Assembly: GCF_010015445.1 (NCBI RefSeq)
Contig: NC_053129.1
Location: 16,498,249 to 16,562,248 of the forward strand
Length of the DNA: 64,000 bases
Source: Perca fluviatilis
Taxonomy: Eukaryota; Chordata; Actinopteri; Perciformes; Percidae
Direction: 5' to 3'
In this document: in pieces, positions 49,400 to 60,920 of the stretch
Position numbering within the stretch: the first letter of the stretch is position 1
How the letters are laid out: the number at the start of each line of letters is the position of its first letter
Notes under the pieces: generated by a model
The model's database searches: none
Told to the model about the DNA's origin: nothing
Seen by the model: the letters and a program-made list of their open reading frames with translations, nothing else
Program-made: the position numbers and the translations under genes

Positions 49400-51726
49400 C
49401 AGTTTTTTTCTGATTGCTTAAGCACATTTTTTGTAACTATTGGCTATTTTTGCAAAACTCTACACACAAATAAGAAAACCTTTCACCCAATTATCAAAAC
49501 ATTGTAGTTCTCTTGCAAAAGCGAACACAGCTAGATTAACTCTTCACACCTTCGTAAAAATGGTGTTTTCGTATCAAACAGTAAACACAAGCCATCATCT
49601 ACTAAGCACACAATGTGCCAACTACACACTGATGGTATGAATACAAAACACATCTGGCTTTTCTCTGTGTACAGATGTCAATTTGAGGTCATACTTTTGT
49701 CATAGTGTCATGTAAACATACAAGGATCCAAACTTCAAGTATTGGTGTTTATTCACACTCATCAAAACCAAGACAAAGTCAGAACACAAAATAGTAATTT
49801 CACAAAAAAAAAAAAAAAGTAAAAGACAAATCAGCCTACATCATGTCGTCTTTCTGGGTCCGGCCACAAAATTTCGTCCACATCGCATGCGATATCCTCC
49901 AGTCCAAGGCACCGGGGAAAATATCTCCTTGAATGCCGTATCCAGGCCTGACATGATGCCTGGTCAATATCTCCACATGCCTCCTCCATTGCTTGTAACA
50001 GGGCTACCTGTTGATGAGGATGACGGTCGTACACTTTCCAGCGCCAGGCAGAGAAGAACTCCTCGATGGGATTTAAGAATGGAGAGTATGGAGGGAGGTT
50101 GAGTGCCATGAAGAATGGGTGGTCTGTAAACCAGTTGCGGACCAAAGCAGCCCTATGGAAACTAACATTGTCCCATATGATGACATATCGGGTATGCTCT
50201 GGTCTGTGAACAGTGAGCATGTCATGTAAGGTGTCCAGGAATGCAATAATGTGTGCAGTGTTGTATGGGCCTATGGTTGCATGATGGTGAACAACACCAT
50301 TTAGGCTTATAGCTGCACACATGGTTATGTTACCACCACGTTGTCCTGGGACATTGATGATGGCACGGTGTCCAATAATGTTCCTGCCACGTCTCCTGGT
50401 TTTACTGAGGTTAAAACTGGCCTCATCTACAAAAAGTAGCTCATGTCCCATGGCATCTGCTTCTAGTTCCATCACTCTCTGGACAAGACAAAACAAATGC
50501 AACACATCAGGCCCATGCACAGCACTACAGTATGCACTTCCAAATTCAGAACCAATGACACTATAGCTTACCTGTACATAGTCATATCGCAGTTGCTTTA
50601 CACGTTCTGTGTTTCTCTCGAAAGGAACTGTGTAAATTTGCTTCATTCTTATTCGTTGTGGTCGCTTACAAATGTGTATATTTTGAAAGATGGTGTCATT
50701 ATCAATTATGCGCTGCTGTATTTCGCGCAGTATTATTGCATTATTGGCAATCACCATGTTCACTATATGGGTCTCTTGCTCTGGAGTGAACATTCTTCCT
50801 CTGCCCCCAACATCTGGACGTCTAGCAATTCTGTAAAGTAACAATTTCAGTATTTTTGCATGTATGGTACTGTTGTGTTTCTCATTAGAGTATGGCAGTG
50901 CTACAAAGTACTTACCGATTCTCATTTCGAAATGTCCTAATGATGCTTGCCACAGTGTAGCGGCTCAAATTAGGCTGAACCCGTTGGCCAGCTTCCCTCA
51001 GGGTCATCCCATGGTTGATGACATGGTCCACTATTGTAGCTCTGATGTCATCAGTTATTCTATTTCTTACTCTTCTTACCCTCCCTCTTTCCCCTCCTCG
51101 TCCTCTTCTTGCTCCTCCTTGTCCTCTTCCTCTAACTTCCTCTAACCCTCTCGCTTCTTCACCTCCACGTCCTCTCCCTCGGCCTCCTCATCCTCTTCTT
51201 GCTCCTCCTTGTCCTCTTCCTCCAACTTCTTCACCTCCACGTCCTCTCCCTCGGCCTCCTCGGCCTCCTCGGCCTCCACTGATTCTCACTCTTCTCACTC
51301 TTACTGCTCCTTCCATTGTACTCCACACAGACAGCTTACCTGTGGCTTATTTATAGTGCTTAGGCTGATTGCAAAGTGAACTAATTATCTGAAACAGTTT
51401 TCACATGTGAAAGTGTGCCAGACAGTTGGCAAAATAGTGTTAATGATAGCCATACATGTGTATAATTTTGCTAGGAGTGTGTTGGAAATTTGGTAATTGA
51501 GTGTAAGCAGTGAGTTGTGTTTAAAGTTCTGCAAAAAGAGTGTTGTGCAGTGAATTGTGCCTACAGTTTTGCAAAGTGTGTCTTACAAAATTGCAAACTG
51601 AGTGCAAAGCAGTGTTTGTGCTTTTAGTTTTGCAAACTCAGTGAGTGGTATTGCTATACGTATTAATAGTTTTAGAAATTGTGCTACAAGAATCACAATG
51701 AGCGCTTAAGCATTCAAAAGAAACTG
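49400..51726 (-). mobile_element. Element C: nearly complete Tc1/IS630-superfamily transposon, 2.3 kb
   Basis: Ends CAGTTTTTTTCTGATTGCTTAAGC and GCTTAAGCATTCAAAAGAAACTG are imperfect TIRs, flanked by TA (49398-49399; 51727-51728). The empty site is preserved in the opposite arm of element B: AATCAGG-TTTAAG-CGC around 53926-53937 is uninterrupted there. It carries a three-exon transposase gene on minus with an upstream TATAAA about 45 bases before the ATG. Confidence 0.85.
49831..51316 (-). pseudogene. DDE transposase of element C (three exons, one in-frame stop)
   Basis: Exons on minus: 50916-51316, 50572-50830, 49831-50478; GT-AG, phases consistent. Exon 1 encodes an Arg/Gly-rich region made of tandem repeats, then a helix-turn-helix segment (VDHVINHGMTLREAGQ and SRYTVASIIRTFR). 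Exons 2-3 encode linker and RNase-H-like catalytic core: LLFVDEASFN (first Asp), VIIWDNVSFH (second Asp) and PYSPFLNPIEEFF (Glu). I count 35 residues between second Asp and Glu, within the Tc1/mariner/IS630 range. The C-terminus ends near LWPDPERRHDVG. A TGA at 51188-51190 interrupts the Arg/Gly region; the sister repeat has CGA there, so it is a single CpG-type change. The catalytic core is otherwise open, so loss was recent, or a downstream start is used. Confidence 0.75.
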
Positions 51727-51775
51727 TAAGCACTATATAAAATGCAGCAGGTAAGTTCACCTGCCTTCAACTAAA

Positions 51776-52435
51776 ATGGAAGGAGTCTGAAGAAGAAGAC
51801 TGATAGTAAGAGGGGGAATCCACAGAGGAGGAGAAGGAGGTAGAGGAAGAGGAAAAGACCCAGCCAGAGGTAGAGGCCGAGGTGGAGGTAGAGGAAGAGG
51901 GAGAGGGAGAGGAAGACCTGAAGCCGGAGAATATGCTCAAAGAAGAAGAGGACCAAATTTATCAAATGAAAGTCACTCAACACTAGTGGACCATGTTGTG
52001 AACCACGGATTGACGCTGAGGGAGGCTGGACTAAGAGTTCAGCCAAATCTTAGTAGACATACAGTGGCATCTGTCATAAGGACATTTCGACAAGAAAACA
52101 GGTAAAAGAAAATCTGTCTACAGTTACAGTAATCAGCTGCTCATTGTATGCACCATATCAGCACTTTTGATACCCCTCCCTGTGACATTTGAGGATTGAG
52201 GGTCGAGAACGACAAGGAGGAAGGGGGGCCCATATACACGCGAGGGTTTACAATCTCCGGCCCCAGGCTCAGGTACCCCTCATTGAGGCCATGGAGGACA
52301 CCTGTGACCAAGTCGACGCCCCAGCTGTGCAAGGATGGATTCCACATTCAAGACGGTTGTCTTGCCAATAAGGTTATTGCCTGTGATGATGAAATTCTCT
52401 GGTCAGATCCAGCTAGGCGAAGAGATAATGTCTAG
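51776..52435 (+). pseudogene. Internally deleted transposase remnant, left arm of element B
   Basis: ATGGAAGGAGTC is followed at once by TGA. Beyond it the frame matches exon 1 of the element C transposase: Arg/Gly-rich, then NLSNES, LVDHVVNHGLTLREAG, SRHTVASVIRTF. After 52105 it jumps to the C-terminal part (LIEAMEDTCDQVDAPAVQGW, HSRR). The catalytic domain is missing. A TATATAAAATG box lies about 35 bases upstream of the ATG. Confidence 0.7.
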
Positions 52436-52688
52436 AATTTTCTGTACTTTGTCAGATAATTTTTTGGTTTGTTGTTGGGTTTTTTTGTGATTGTAACCTA
52501 AAATGGATAGCGTATTTTATGTTTGTCTGTTGTTTGCTGAGCTAACAGTGTTATGCACACTACGGTAGTAGCATGAAAACTTGTGATTCTCCATGTTGAC
52601 ATGTTGACTGATTTGGGTATATGGAGAGAAATTAATTATATTTTCCTCAGTCTGCAGCATTGGTCTTGTGTAGTGTTTGGTGAACTTA

Positions 52689-53001
52689 TTGTAAATTTCT
52701 CTGTGTACTTCATTTACAGTACTTTAATCACTGAGAAATAGAATTGCTAAAAGTGTTTTAGGTTAGCAACAGCAGTGTGTATCTGGTTAAAACTTCATTA
52801 AGTCAAATGAAACATGTGTTTCATATGGTAACAAAATACGTTTTTTATAAATTAGTGTATAGTTTTTGCAAGAGTGTTTCATTTTGCAAAGGTGCAAAGG
52901 TGTTCTGCTAATTGTGTGTGTGGTTGTGCTAATTGTGTGTAGTGTTTTGAAAAAGGCTGTCCCTGTTTTCAAAATTGTGCTTAAGCAATTGAAAAAAACT
53001 G
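52689..53001. mobile_element. Element A, right copy (313 bp), at the centre of element B
   Basis: Inserted between the two arms of B at TA (52687-52688; 53002-53003). It is an inverted relative of 48798-49068. One end is TTGCTTAAGCACAATTTTG with CAGTTTTTTTC outside it (read on minus), like the TIR of element C. The other end, TTGTAAATTT, is not a matching TIR, so the element may be one-ended or truncated. Confidence 0.6.
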
Positions 53002-53253
53002 TAAGTTCACCACACACTACACTAGACCAATGCTGCAGACTGAGGAAAATATAATTTATTTCTCTCCATATACCCAAATCAGTCAACATGTCAACATGGA
53101 GAATCACAACAAAACATGTCCCAGTTTTCATGCTACTACAGTAGTGTGCATAACACTGTTAGCTCAGCAAACAATAGACAAACATAAAATACGGTATCCA
53201 GTACAGGTTACAATCACAAAAATACACAGAAATACACAGAAAAATACGTGACA

Positions 53254-53885
53254 TTATCTCTTCGCCTAGCTGGATCTGACCAGAGAATTTCATCCACATC
53301 ACAGGCAAACATCCTCATTGGCAAGACAACCGTCTTGAATGTGGAATCCATCCTTGCACAGCTGCGGCGTCGACTTGGTCACAGGCGTCCTCCATGGCCT
53401 CAATGAGGGGTACCTGAGCCTGGGGCCGGAGATTGTAAACCCTCGCGTGAATATGGGCCCCCCTTCCTCCTTGTCGTTCTCGACCCTCAATCCTCAAATG
53501 TCACAGGGAGGGGTATCAAAAGTGCTGATATGGTGCAAACAATGAGCAGCTGATTTCAACTGTTTCCTTGTCTTAATGTCCTTATGACAGATGCCACTGT
53601 ATGTCTACTAAGATTTGGCTGAAGTCTTAGTCCAGCCTCCCTCAGCGTCAATCTGTGGTTCACAACATGGTCCACTAGTGTTGCACAACTTTCATTTGAT
53701 AAATTTGGTCCTCTTCTTCTTTGAGCATATTCTCTGGCTTCAGGTCTTCCTCTCCCTCTCCCTCTTCCTCTACCTCCACCTCGGTCTCTACCTCTGGCTG
53801 GGCCTCTTCCTCTTCCTCTACCTCCTTCTCCTCCTCTGTGGATTCTCCCTCTCACTCTCAGTCTTCTTCTTCTGACTCCTTCCAT
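53254..53885 (-). pseudogene. Internally deleted transposase remnant, right arm of element B
   Basis: Exon 1 is open here for 109 codons from ATGGAAGGAGTC: Arg/Gly-rich repeats, NLSNES, LVDHVVNHRLTLREAG, SRHTVASVIRTLRQ. It is followed after a deletion by the C-terminal remnant (LIEAMEDACDQVDAAAVQGW, HSRR) at 53315-53497, then frame disruption. Same structure as the left-arm remnant, so the deletion predates the inverted duplication. Confidence 0.7.
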
Positions 53886-53959
53886 TTTGGTTGAGGGCAG
53901 GTGAACTTACCTGCTGCATTTTACATAGCGCTTAAACCTGATTGGTGTGTCTACAATTA

Positions 53960-54877
53960 CAGTTTTTTCCAACTGCTTACACACATTTTCAAAACTATGT
54001 CTCCTTTTTTCAAAACTCTACACACAATTCCTAAAACTGCACACACAAAATGCAAAATGCCTCCCATCTCCTTCAAAATGAAACACTGCATTCAAAATAC
54101 CATAAACACATCTCAAAATGAAGCATTTGCATCAAATGGCAAACACTTTTTCCATAATAGTAAATTTTGCATATACCATGTACACACTGTTCTAAATCTA
54201 AAGCTCTTTAGTCTTTAATAGGCTTATATCTACATTTACAATGTTCTAGAGAGAAAGTCATCTGCTGAAAGGGGATGAAAAGTACACTGTAAAAAACAAT
54301 GTAATGTAATGTAATGCCGTATGGACGCCACTGTAAAGGCGCCACTGATTGTCTCATGGTCAATCCGTGGTTGATCACATGATGAATAAGTGTGGCCCTG
54401 ACCTCATCAGAGATGGCTCTCTTTCCTCCCTCCTCCTCATTGTTGTCCCCTGTCTCTCCCTCCTACTCCCCTTGCTCTCTGTCTATTGTTTGCATCCATT
54501 GTTCAAAACAGGTAATCTGACCTTTGACCTATGTATAGGCCTATACTAAAGCAGTGATTGGTTAGTGTTCAGTTATGACATAATGTGTTTGCACATGTGA
54601 GGAGTGTGTGTGTGCCCTGGTAAATAAGTGTAGCATTTTGATTGGCTGTGTTTGGAAAACGAAAGCAAGTTACTTCCTGTTAGATTTTTGTGTCTTAGGT
54701 AGAGAATTGTGTGTAATATTTTGAAAAAAGTGTTTTATGCAATTGAAAACTGAGTGAAAGGCTGAGAAATAGCTTATGGTTTTGGAGATTTGCTGTGTAG
54801 TTTTGCACTTTGAGTGAGAGGTTTCAAAAATCGTGTGACATGAAAAGATTTTGTGTGTAAGCAGTTGGAAAAAACTG
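53960..54877 (-). mobile_element. Element E: 918-bp Tc1/IS630-type element with transposase fragment
   Basis: Perfect TIRs CAGTTTTTTCCAACTGCTTA and its complement TAAGCAGTTGGAAAAAACTG, flanked by TA. The pre-insertion site is intact in the left arm of B (TTTAATTGTAGAC, 49371-49383). On minus about 54349-54420 it encodes ISDEVRATLIHHVINHGLTM, the same HTH region as element C, preceded by a degenerate charged stretch. Non-autonomous. Confidence 0.8.
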
Positions 54878-55170
54878 TAAGCAATCATGTATTTTCATAC
54901 CTGGTGGCTGTGTTTAACCAATTGGTTCATGGGTGTGTTCATTTGAAAGCCTTTGAAATTGCAAGGAAATGACATCATGATAAATTTCTGTGTCAAATGC
55001 ATACAAGTGTGTTTTGCAAATCACTGTGTGTGATGTTTTGCAAAACGTGTGAAGCTGACAATGTGCTTACAGTTGTGCAAATCTAGGCTAGTGTTTTGCT
55101 TCTTGAGTGTAAGGTTTTGCTACTTGTGGGAAAGTTTTAATTTTAGTGTGTAAGCAATTGTAAAAAACTG

Positions 55171-56030
55171 TATTACTTCTTTCAACATACAATACTATGA
55201 CTTTTTATCACTTTTTTCGACATACTATACTATGACTTTTTTCGACATACTATACTATGACTGTTTTTAATATACTATACTTTGACTTTTTTATCACTTT
55301 TTTCATCATACTATACTAAGACTTTTTTCAACATTCTATGCTGTGACAGCTTTCAACATACCATACTATGACTTTTTCATTACTCTTTTTTGACATACTA
55401 TACTATAACCTTTTGATCCCTTTTTTCAAAATACTATACTATAACCTTTTCAACATTCTATTCTGACTTCTTTCGACAAATTATAGCATGACTTTTATCA
55501 CTTTTTTCGACATACTATACTATGACTTTTTATAATTTTTTTTGACATACAATACTATGACATTTTTCGACATACTATAATATAACATTTTAATCACGAC
55601 TTTTTCAACATACTATACTGTAACTTTTTAATCACTTTTTTCGACATACTATACTGTGACTTTTTGATCCCTTTTTTCAACATACTATACTATGACCTTT
55701 TCAACATTCTATTCTATGACTTCTTTCGACATACTATACTATGACTTTTTATAATTTGTTTTGACATACAATGCTATGACTTTTTCACTTTTGTTGACAT
55801 ACAATACTATGACATTTTTCGACATACTATAATAAAACCTTTTAATCACAACTTCTTGATATACTATACTATGACTGTTTTTGATATACTATACTATGAC
55901 TTCTTTCAGATATACTACACTATGACTTTTTTATGACTTTTTTGATATACTTTACTATGCCTTTTTGACTTTTTAAAAAACATACAATGTTATGACTTTT
56001 TTCACTTTTTTTGACATCCTCAACATTTCA
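55171..56030. repeat. AT-rich satellite, right block
   Basis: Same unit (CGACATACTATACTATGACT plus T-rich spacer) as 47612-48797, in the same orientation. It begins immediately after the TA of element B and decays towards 56030. Confidence 0.9.
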
Positions 56031-56652
56031 AATTGCTGACATGCCAACATTTCTTTACTTTATCCACACAAATTACATATCAATACATTCGCAAAAGCTT
56101 TCTGTTGCTCACGGTGAGGTCATTTTATTGATACCACTTGTTTAGGGGTTTTTTTAGGCTTCTTCGATGGGAAGTTTACCAGGGCTTTTTTAGTTAATCT
56201 CAGTAGTGTTAAAAACAAAAAGGTGTGATAATTAAACATCAAAGCCAGTGCAAGGCTTGATTACAACTGGAAGGACCAGCTGCTGCTTCTCCTATACCAT
56301 GACACCAAACTTTTCCATAGACAGAAAAATTACAATTAGAATGAATTACATTACAATTGATTTTTCATTATTTTTTATTATTTATTATGTATGTAGTATA
56401 TCATGTATTTGTGTTTGTGTATTTATAATAACAATAATAAATGTATTATTAATGTGTGTGTGTGTGTGTGTGTCTCACCTGTATTTAGAGCCGTCTACTT
56501 GTGAACCCATTACTCAGGATTTTAATAACTGCGGGGCCTCTTTCTCCATACGTAAATATTTATATACCTTTCTCTGTCAATATGTCTGTCTTCTTTAAAA
56601 AACAAAAACAATGGCGTAGATAGGCAAATCATTAGAATCCCTAACATTTTTT

Positions 56653-56844
56653 TTTTAAGATAATTTTTTGGGGCATTTTCAGCCTTTATTTTGACAGGAC
56701 AGCTGAAGACACAAAAGGGGAGAGAGAGGGGGAATGACATGCAGCAAAGGGCTGCAGGTCGGTGTCGAACCCTGGCCCGCTGCGTGGAGGAGTAAGCCTC
56801 TATATATGGGCGTCTGCTCTACCAACTGAGCTATCTGGGTACCC
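56653..56844 (-). mobile_element. tRNA-derived SINE with 19-bp target duplication
   Basis: On minus: A box TAGCTCAGTTGG (56833-56822), B box GGTTCGACAC (56771-56762), a tRNA-unrelated body, an AATAAAGGCTGAAAATGCCC tail and an A-rich end. AGAATCC(C/T)TAACATTTTTT flanks both sides (56634-56652 and 56845-56863; one mismatch). It is not a tRNA gene, as the acceptor and anticodon arms do not fold as one. Confidence 0.85.
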
Positions 56845-56999
56845 AGAATCCTTAACATTTTTTACTTTTTATTTTGCATCCTTCATCCCTTTCCCACTTT
56901 TTTTAATCTATTTATACTGCTTTAGCTGCTTTCCATGCTTAATCAAGACTTATTTCCAGATTCCTACTTAATTCAAATCTAAAAATGTTCCACATATTT

Positions 57000-59900
57000 C
57001 ATACATTGTAAATTCTTTTTGTACTTTTTGAAAATATTGAACACTGCTGATTGAGATTTCCTAATTTGACCCACCCACTTCCCATCTTTCAACTCATTCA
57101 TTACTCCTTGAGTTACTTATTTATCCAAATTAAAGCCGGAAATTTAGTTTAGCATCAGCTTTTACAAAAACCTTCATACAATATTGGTATTATTAGCCTT
57201 TTTAATACTTTCTAATTCATTAGAACCATTTCCACTTTTCACTGCAACTTCACCTTCTCACACATTTTAACCTGCAATTCAGTGTAGCGGCAGCTTTAAA
57301 AAATAAATATTTTTATACTTTTTTTGACACATTATTGGTATTATTTACCATGTCAATAAAATTCATACTAATTAAAACTATTGACAACTACTCTCACTTC
57401 TTCACCTTCTTCTTACACAATTATGCCAGAAATCCAGTTTAGCTTTAGAAATTTATCTTTTCAGCATTCACAAGCATTTTCAGCAGGAAATGCCTTTCCT
57501 AGTTCAAAATAAAAGCCTGAATATCATAGATTAAATTATAGAGGATGTGAAATTACGTAAAAAGGCGCATTTGAGAGGAAAATGTAAGCCTGTCCTTGCT
57601 TGATGTCCTTCAAGCTGTTTAGAAATTAGAAATAAATGGATGAAAATGTTTCATTAACTCTTTCTGACATTGTTAGATCTTATTCCCAGTTTCTCTTAAA
57701 TATGTTTTTTATTATCATTATTTTGGACAGATTGTAAAGCCCACAGAGCCAAATGTGTTTTTTGTGATGTTTGGCAATATAAATAAAATGAACTTAACCT
57801 ATAAATTATAAGCAGTACCAGATTAGTAATGTTAGCATCAGTTTACATAATTCTTTCGAGGAAACGTCCTCTGAACTTATTAGGAAATTACAGATCTGTA
57901 AAATAAATCGTTTCATCTCCCAAAATACATGTTCTAAATGCCTCAACGTTTCTTAGCCCTCCACACACTGCCAATAATTCAATTATGGTGGAGTAATGAA
58001 GTATTGAAAGATACTCGAGTCATCCTAAAAAGTGTGCATGTTTTTAACTGTGGAGAGTAACTCCTTTTGAGTTGATAAACCCCTAAAATCCCAGAATAAA
58101 ATAGAGGGCATTGTCACGTAAAAAATACCAACATTCATTGAAGCTGAAGCAACCACCCGACCTCCATCCAAGAAACCCAAGCCTGCTTTAAACTGTACTA
58201 ACAGCCACTAGATGGCAGCAGCAGACTGTTTCTGATTTAGCCACCGATCAGCACACACACGTAGCCTAATAAATACTAGACATGACGTGAAAGCAACTGG
58301 AAGAAGATGTGCTCAAGAATATGAACCCCCGTTTCTAACAGGTCAAATTATACCCAGTAATCCTCCTGCAACAAAATACTAAAACATGTCTGAAAACAAG
58401 AGTGAGGTTCAATATTACTCTTGAAATTGTACACTGTGGTGACAGCGTTCTCATCTCTCTAATTAAATTTTTTTTTTTTTATTTCCACTCTATATTTCAG
58501 TGTGCTATGTTTTATTTAGCATTCATATAATTATTCAAACGATTTCCTAGGACATGGAAATGAGTCATAGTACATGTTTATAATTATTTTATGAGGTGTA
58601 ATGAAGGCAACAGGCCAACGTAATACACTAATAAGCCTTGTTTATAATACATCAGCTTGTATCCTACACCTGAGTCAGGTCTATCTTGTTGTGTAGACCT
58701 TTTTTTTTTAAATGCAGGCCTGCCGTTTGTCTGTGTGCAAACAGAAAATCTTCACTTGTTTTGATTCTAAATGACGTCTCATAATTGTCAATTAGTTTCC
58801 ATGTTTATCCTGATGGACATATTAATTAACGCTACGGTGTTTCAATTTCAGGCCATTGACCGGCTGTCTGAGCGTCTTTACGGGTATCTTTCCTAACAAC
58901 AGTATTAGTGCAAATCAACGGTAGTAAACACTTAACCAAAACAGCCGAAGGACAATTTTAAGCAACCGAGACGGATTGATAAAATCTATAATCATAATGC
59001 AAGGCCACGTGCGCAAGAAACAATAAACTAAATCAGCTTGTCCAGAATTGCGACTTTTCCTGAGGCTCAATAAATGTGGCAAAGACGGCAGTGTAATAGA
59101 AAACAAATACGATTTAATGACAAAAAAGCATATAGAAATTGTGCAATCGTTGATTTCTTTTCCCTCTTCGTTTGATCACAGATTTCAGGTCGATGCTATT
59201 TTGTTTTGGTTTTTTTTTCCACCTCAAACTCAAATTCAGCTGAAGGATTAGGCCTACTTGAGATGTAGTTAGAATTACAGAAATATTGGGCCCCATTTAA
59301 ATTAAGGGCGAATTATTATATAGGCATATATACACTTAAATAAGGACACTGCCCTGGTCGGCGTATTACAAAACAATATGTAAAATATTGCTATGCTTCA
59401 TTTTGAATGATTGGCGATGAATTAAAATAAAAAAGAACAGTGGAACATCTCATTGACATTGGCCTCATACATTCAGAAAGTGTTTTAAATGCAAAACAAT
59501 CTCATGGAAATCGTCTAAAATTCACATTATGTTATTTTCTTTTTTAAAATACATTTTCCTTCTATTCATCTACATCCTTCAGATGGATTTGAGTTTCTGA
59601 ATTTCTATATTTTCTTTAGATTTCAGTCACAGAATTCATCCACAATTACTCTGGATTTAGCTCAATAACCTCCCATTATTAGATCAGGTTATTCGTCACA
59701 GGATTTAAGTGGCACAAGAACACGTGTCTGTGTTTGTGCTTTGGCACAGACTGACAGAGAAAAACTGAGCAAACAAACAAACGAAGCCATACAAAATAAC
59801 AATTTGAGATACATCCCACAAATTCAGTCTTCTCGGTGGATGAACAAGTCATACAGTAGAAGTATAGCCACTGCGGCCAGAGCTGGTACCAGATATATTC

Positions 59901-60120
59901 AGTTTATCTTTGTTTTTGTTTTTTAAAATCTTTTTAGTAAAAGGAAGGCAAAATGGGCTGGATTGCTTTGAGTGTTCCAGCCGGACAGTCTCGGTCTTTC
60001 TCATCACAGCATTTTGGACAAGTACAGAAATAACAAACAGCAAAAACACACTGTAAACAGGCGCACAGAAATGTCTGCACAGAAAGAAAAGCATTAAAGT
60101 GAACAAATACTCAGTATGTG
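57000..60120. other. Low-repeat AT-rich intergenic DNA 3' of pou3f2
   Basis: No gene is recognised. Segments such as 58480-59000 contain many homeodomain-type TAATTA/ATTAAT words and lack recognisable repeats, as is common around developmental transcription-factor genes. Enhancer function is speculation. Confidence 0.3.
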
Positions 60121-60122
60121 GC

Positions 60123-60143
60123 ATTATTATTATTATTATTATT

Positions 60144-60175
<32 letters not shown>
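60123..60175. repeat. (ATT)n-(GTT)n microsatellite
   Basis: Eight ATT units then about nine GTT units. Confidence 0.95.
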
Positions 60176-60285
60176 AAAAAAACGTAAACCAAGAGAAGAA
60201 ATTTCAAATTAAAATATATTATGGATGCAGCTGACACTACAATCAATACATCATATTCAATTTAAATTTAGGCTATCATCAGAAT

Positions 60286-60288
<3 letters not shown>

Positions 60289-60364
<76 letters not shown>
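60289..60364. repeat. (ATA)n microsatellite
   Basis: About 25 ATA units, 560 bases beyond the pou3f2 stop codon, possibly within its 3' UTR. Confidence 0.95.
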
Positions 60365-60366
<2 letters not shown>

Positions 60367-60920
60367 GCAGTTGGCTGGTATTGGCTTGAATGTTGAACAT
60401 TGTACAGCAGGTGTCTGCCATTTCAGCCCTCTCTTGCCACACGCTGCGAAGAACCCCTGTTGCTTTTGTTATGATGGAAAGATGGCGTTTATTTACCCAC
60501 ACTGACTGCGACTTATCATCGAGCCCAAAGCTTGTTTTTATACCCTCCCGCGGACACCTTGTGCCCACATCCGACTCTGTCTTTCTTTAATGACACATTA
60601 CATAACGACACATTAGCGCCTCGGTAGAAGGTAAAGAAAAGCATTTTCGTATCAATGTCGCTGTTTTCTTTTTTTGGTTAGCACACACCAGCCGTATGCT
60701 TGGCAGTTCCGCGGCATTAAACCTCTCCATACAGCTCTCTGCTATGCGTATTTTTAGTGCTTGGGTGCCACTGTATATCCCCACTGTGTGTGTCCGTGGG
60801 TCCAACGTTTAAGCTGGCTGAGGTCCAGTTTCGAGCGGTCCAGCACAGAGAATCAAACAAATAAGGAGGCATTATTCCTCCTTAAGGGGTCCGTGTCTTG
60901 CTCAGAATAACGGACTGGGG

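Larger units (their letters stand above)
49071..55170. mobile_element. Element B: head-to-head palindromic Tc1/IS630-type transposon with three nested insertions
   Basis: Begins CAGTTTTTTACAATTGCTTA and ends with the exact complement TAAGCAATTGTAAAAAACTG, flanked by TA (49069-49070; 55171-55172). The left arm is 49071-49399 plus 51729-52688. The right arm is 53004-53959 plus 54880-55170. The arms are inverted, diverged copies of each other. When the insertions at 49400-51726, 52689-53001 and 53960-54877 are removed, about 2.54 kb remains, with palindromic centre GGTGAACTTAAGTTCACC. Each arm holds the first exon of a transposase and a C-terminal piece, without the catalytic core. Confidence 0.8.

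Noticed and set aside
56653..56844. tRNA gene
   Set aside because: A and B boxes are present but there is no cloverleaf, and it has a SINE body, A-rich tail and target duplication.
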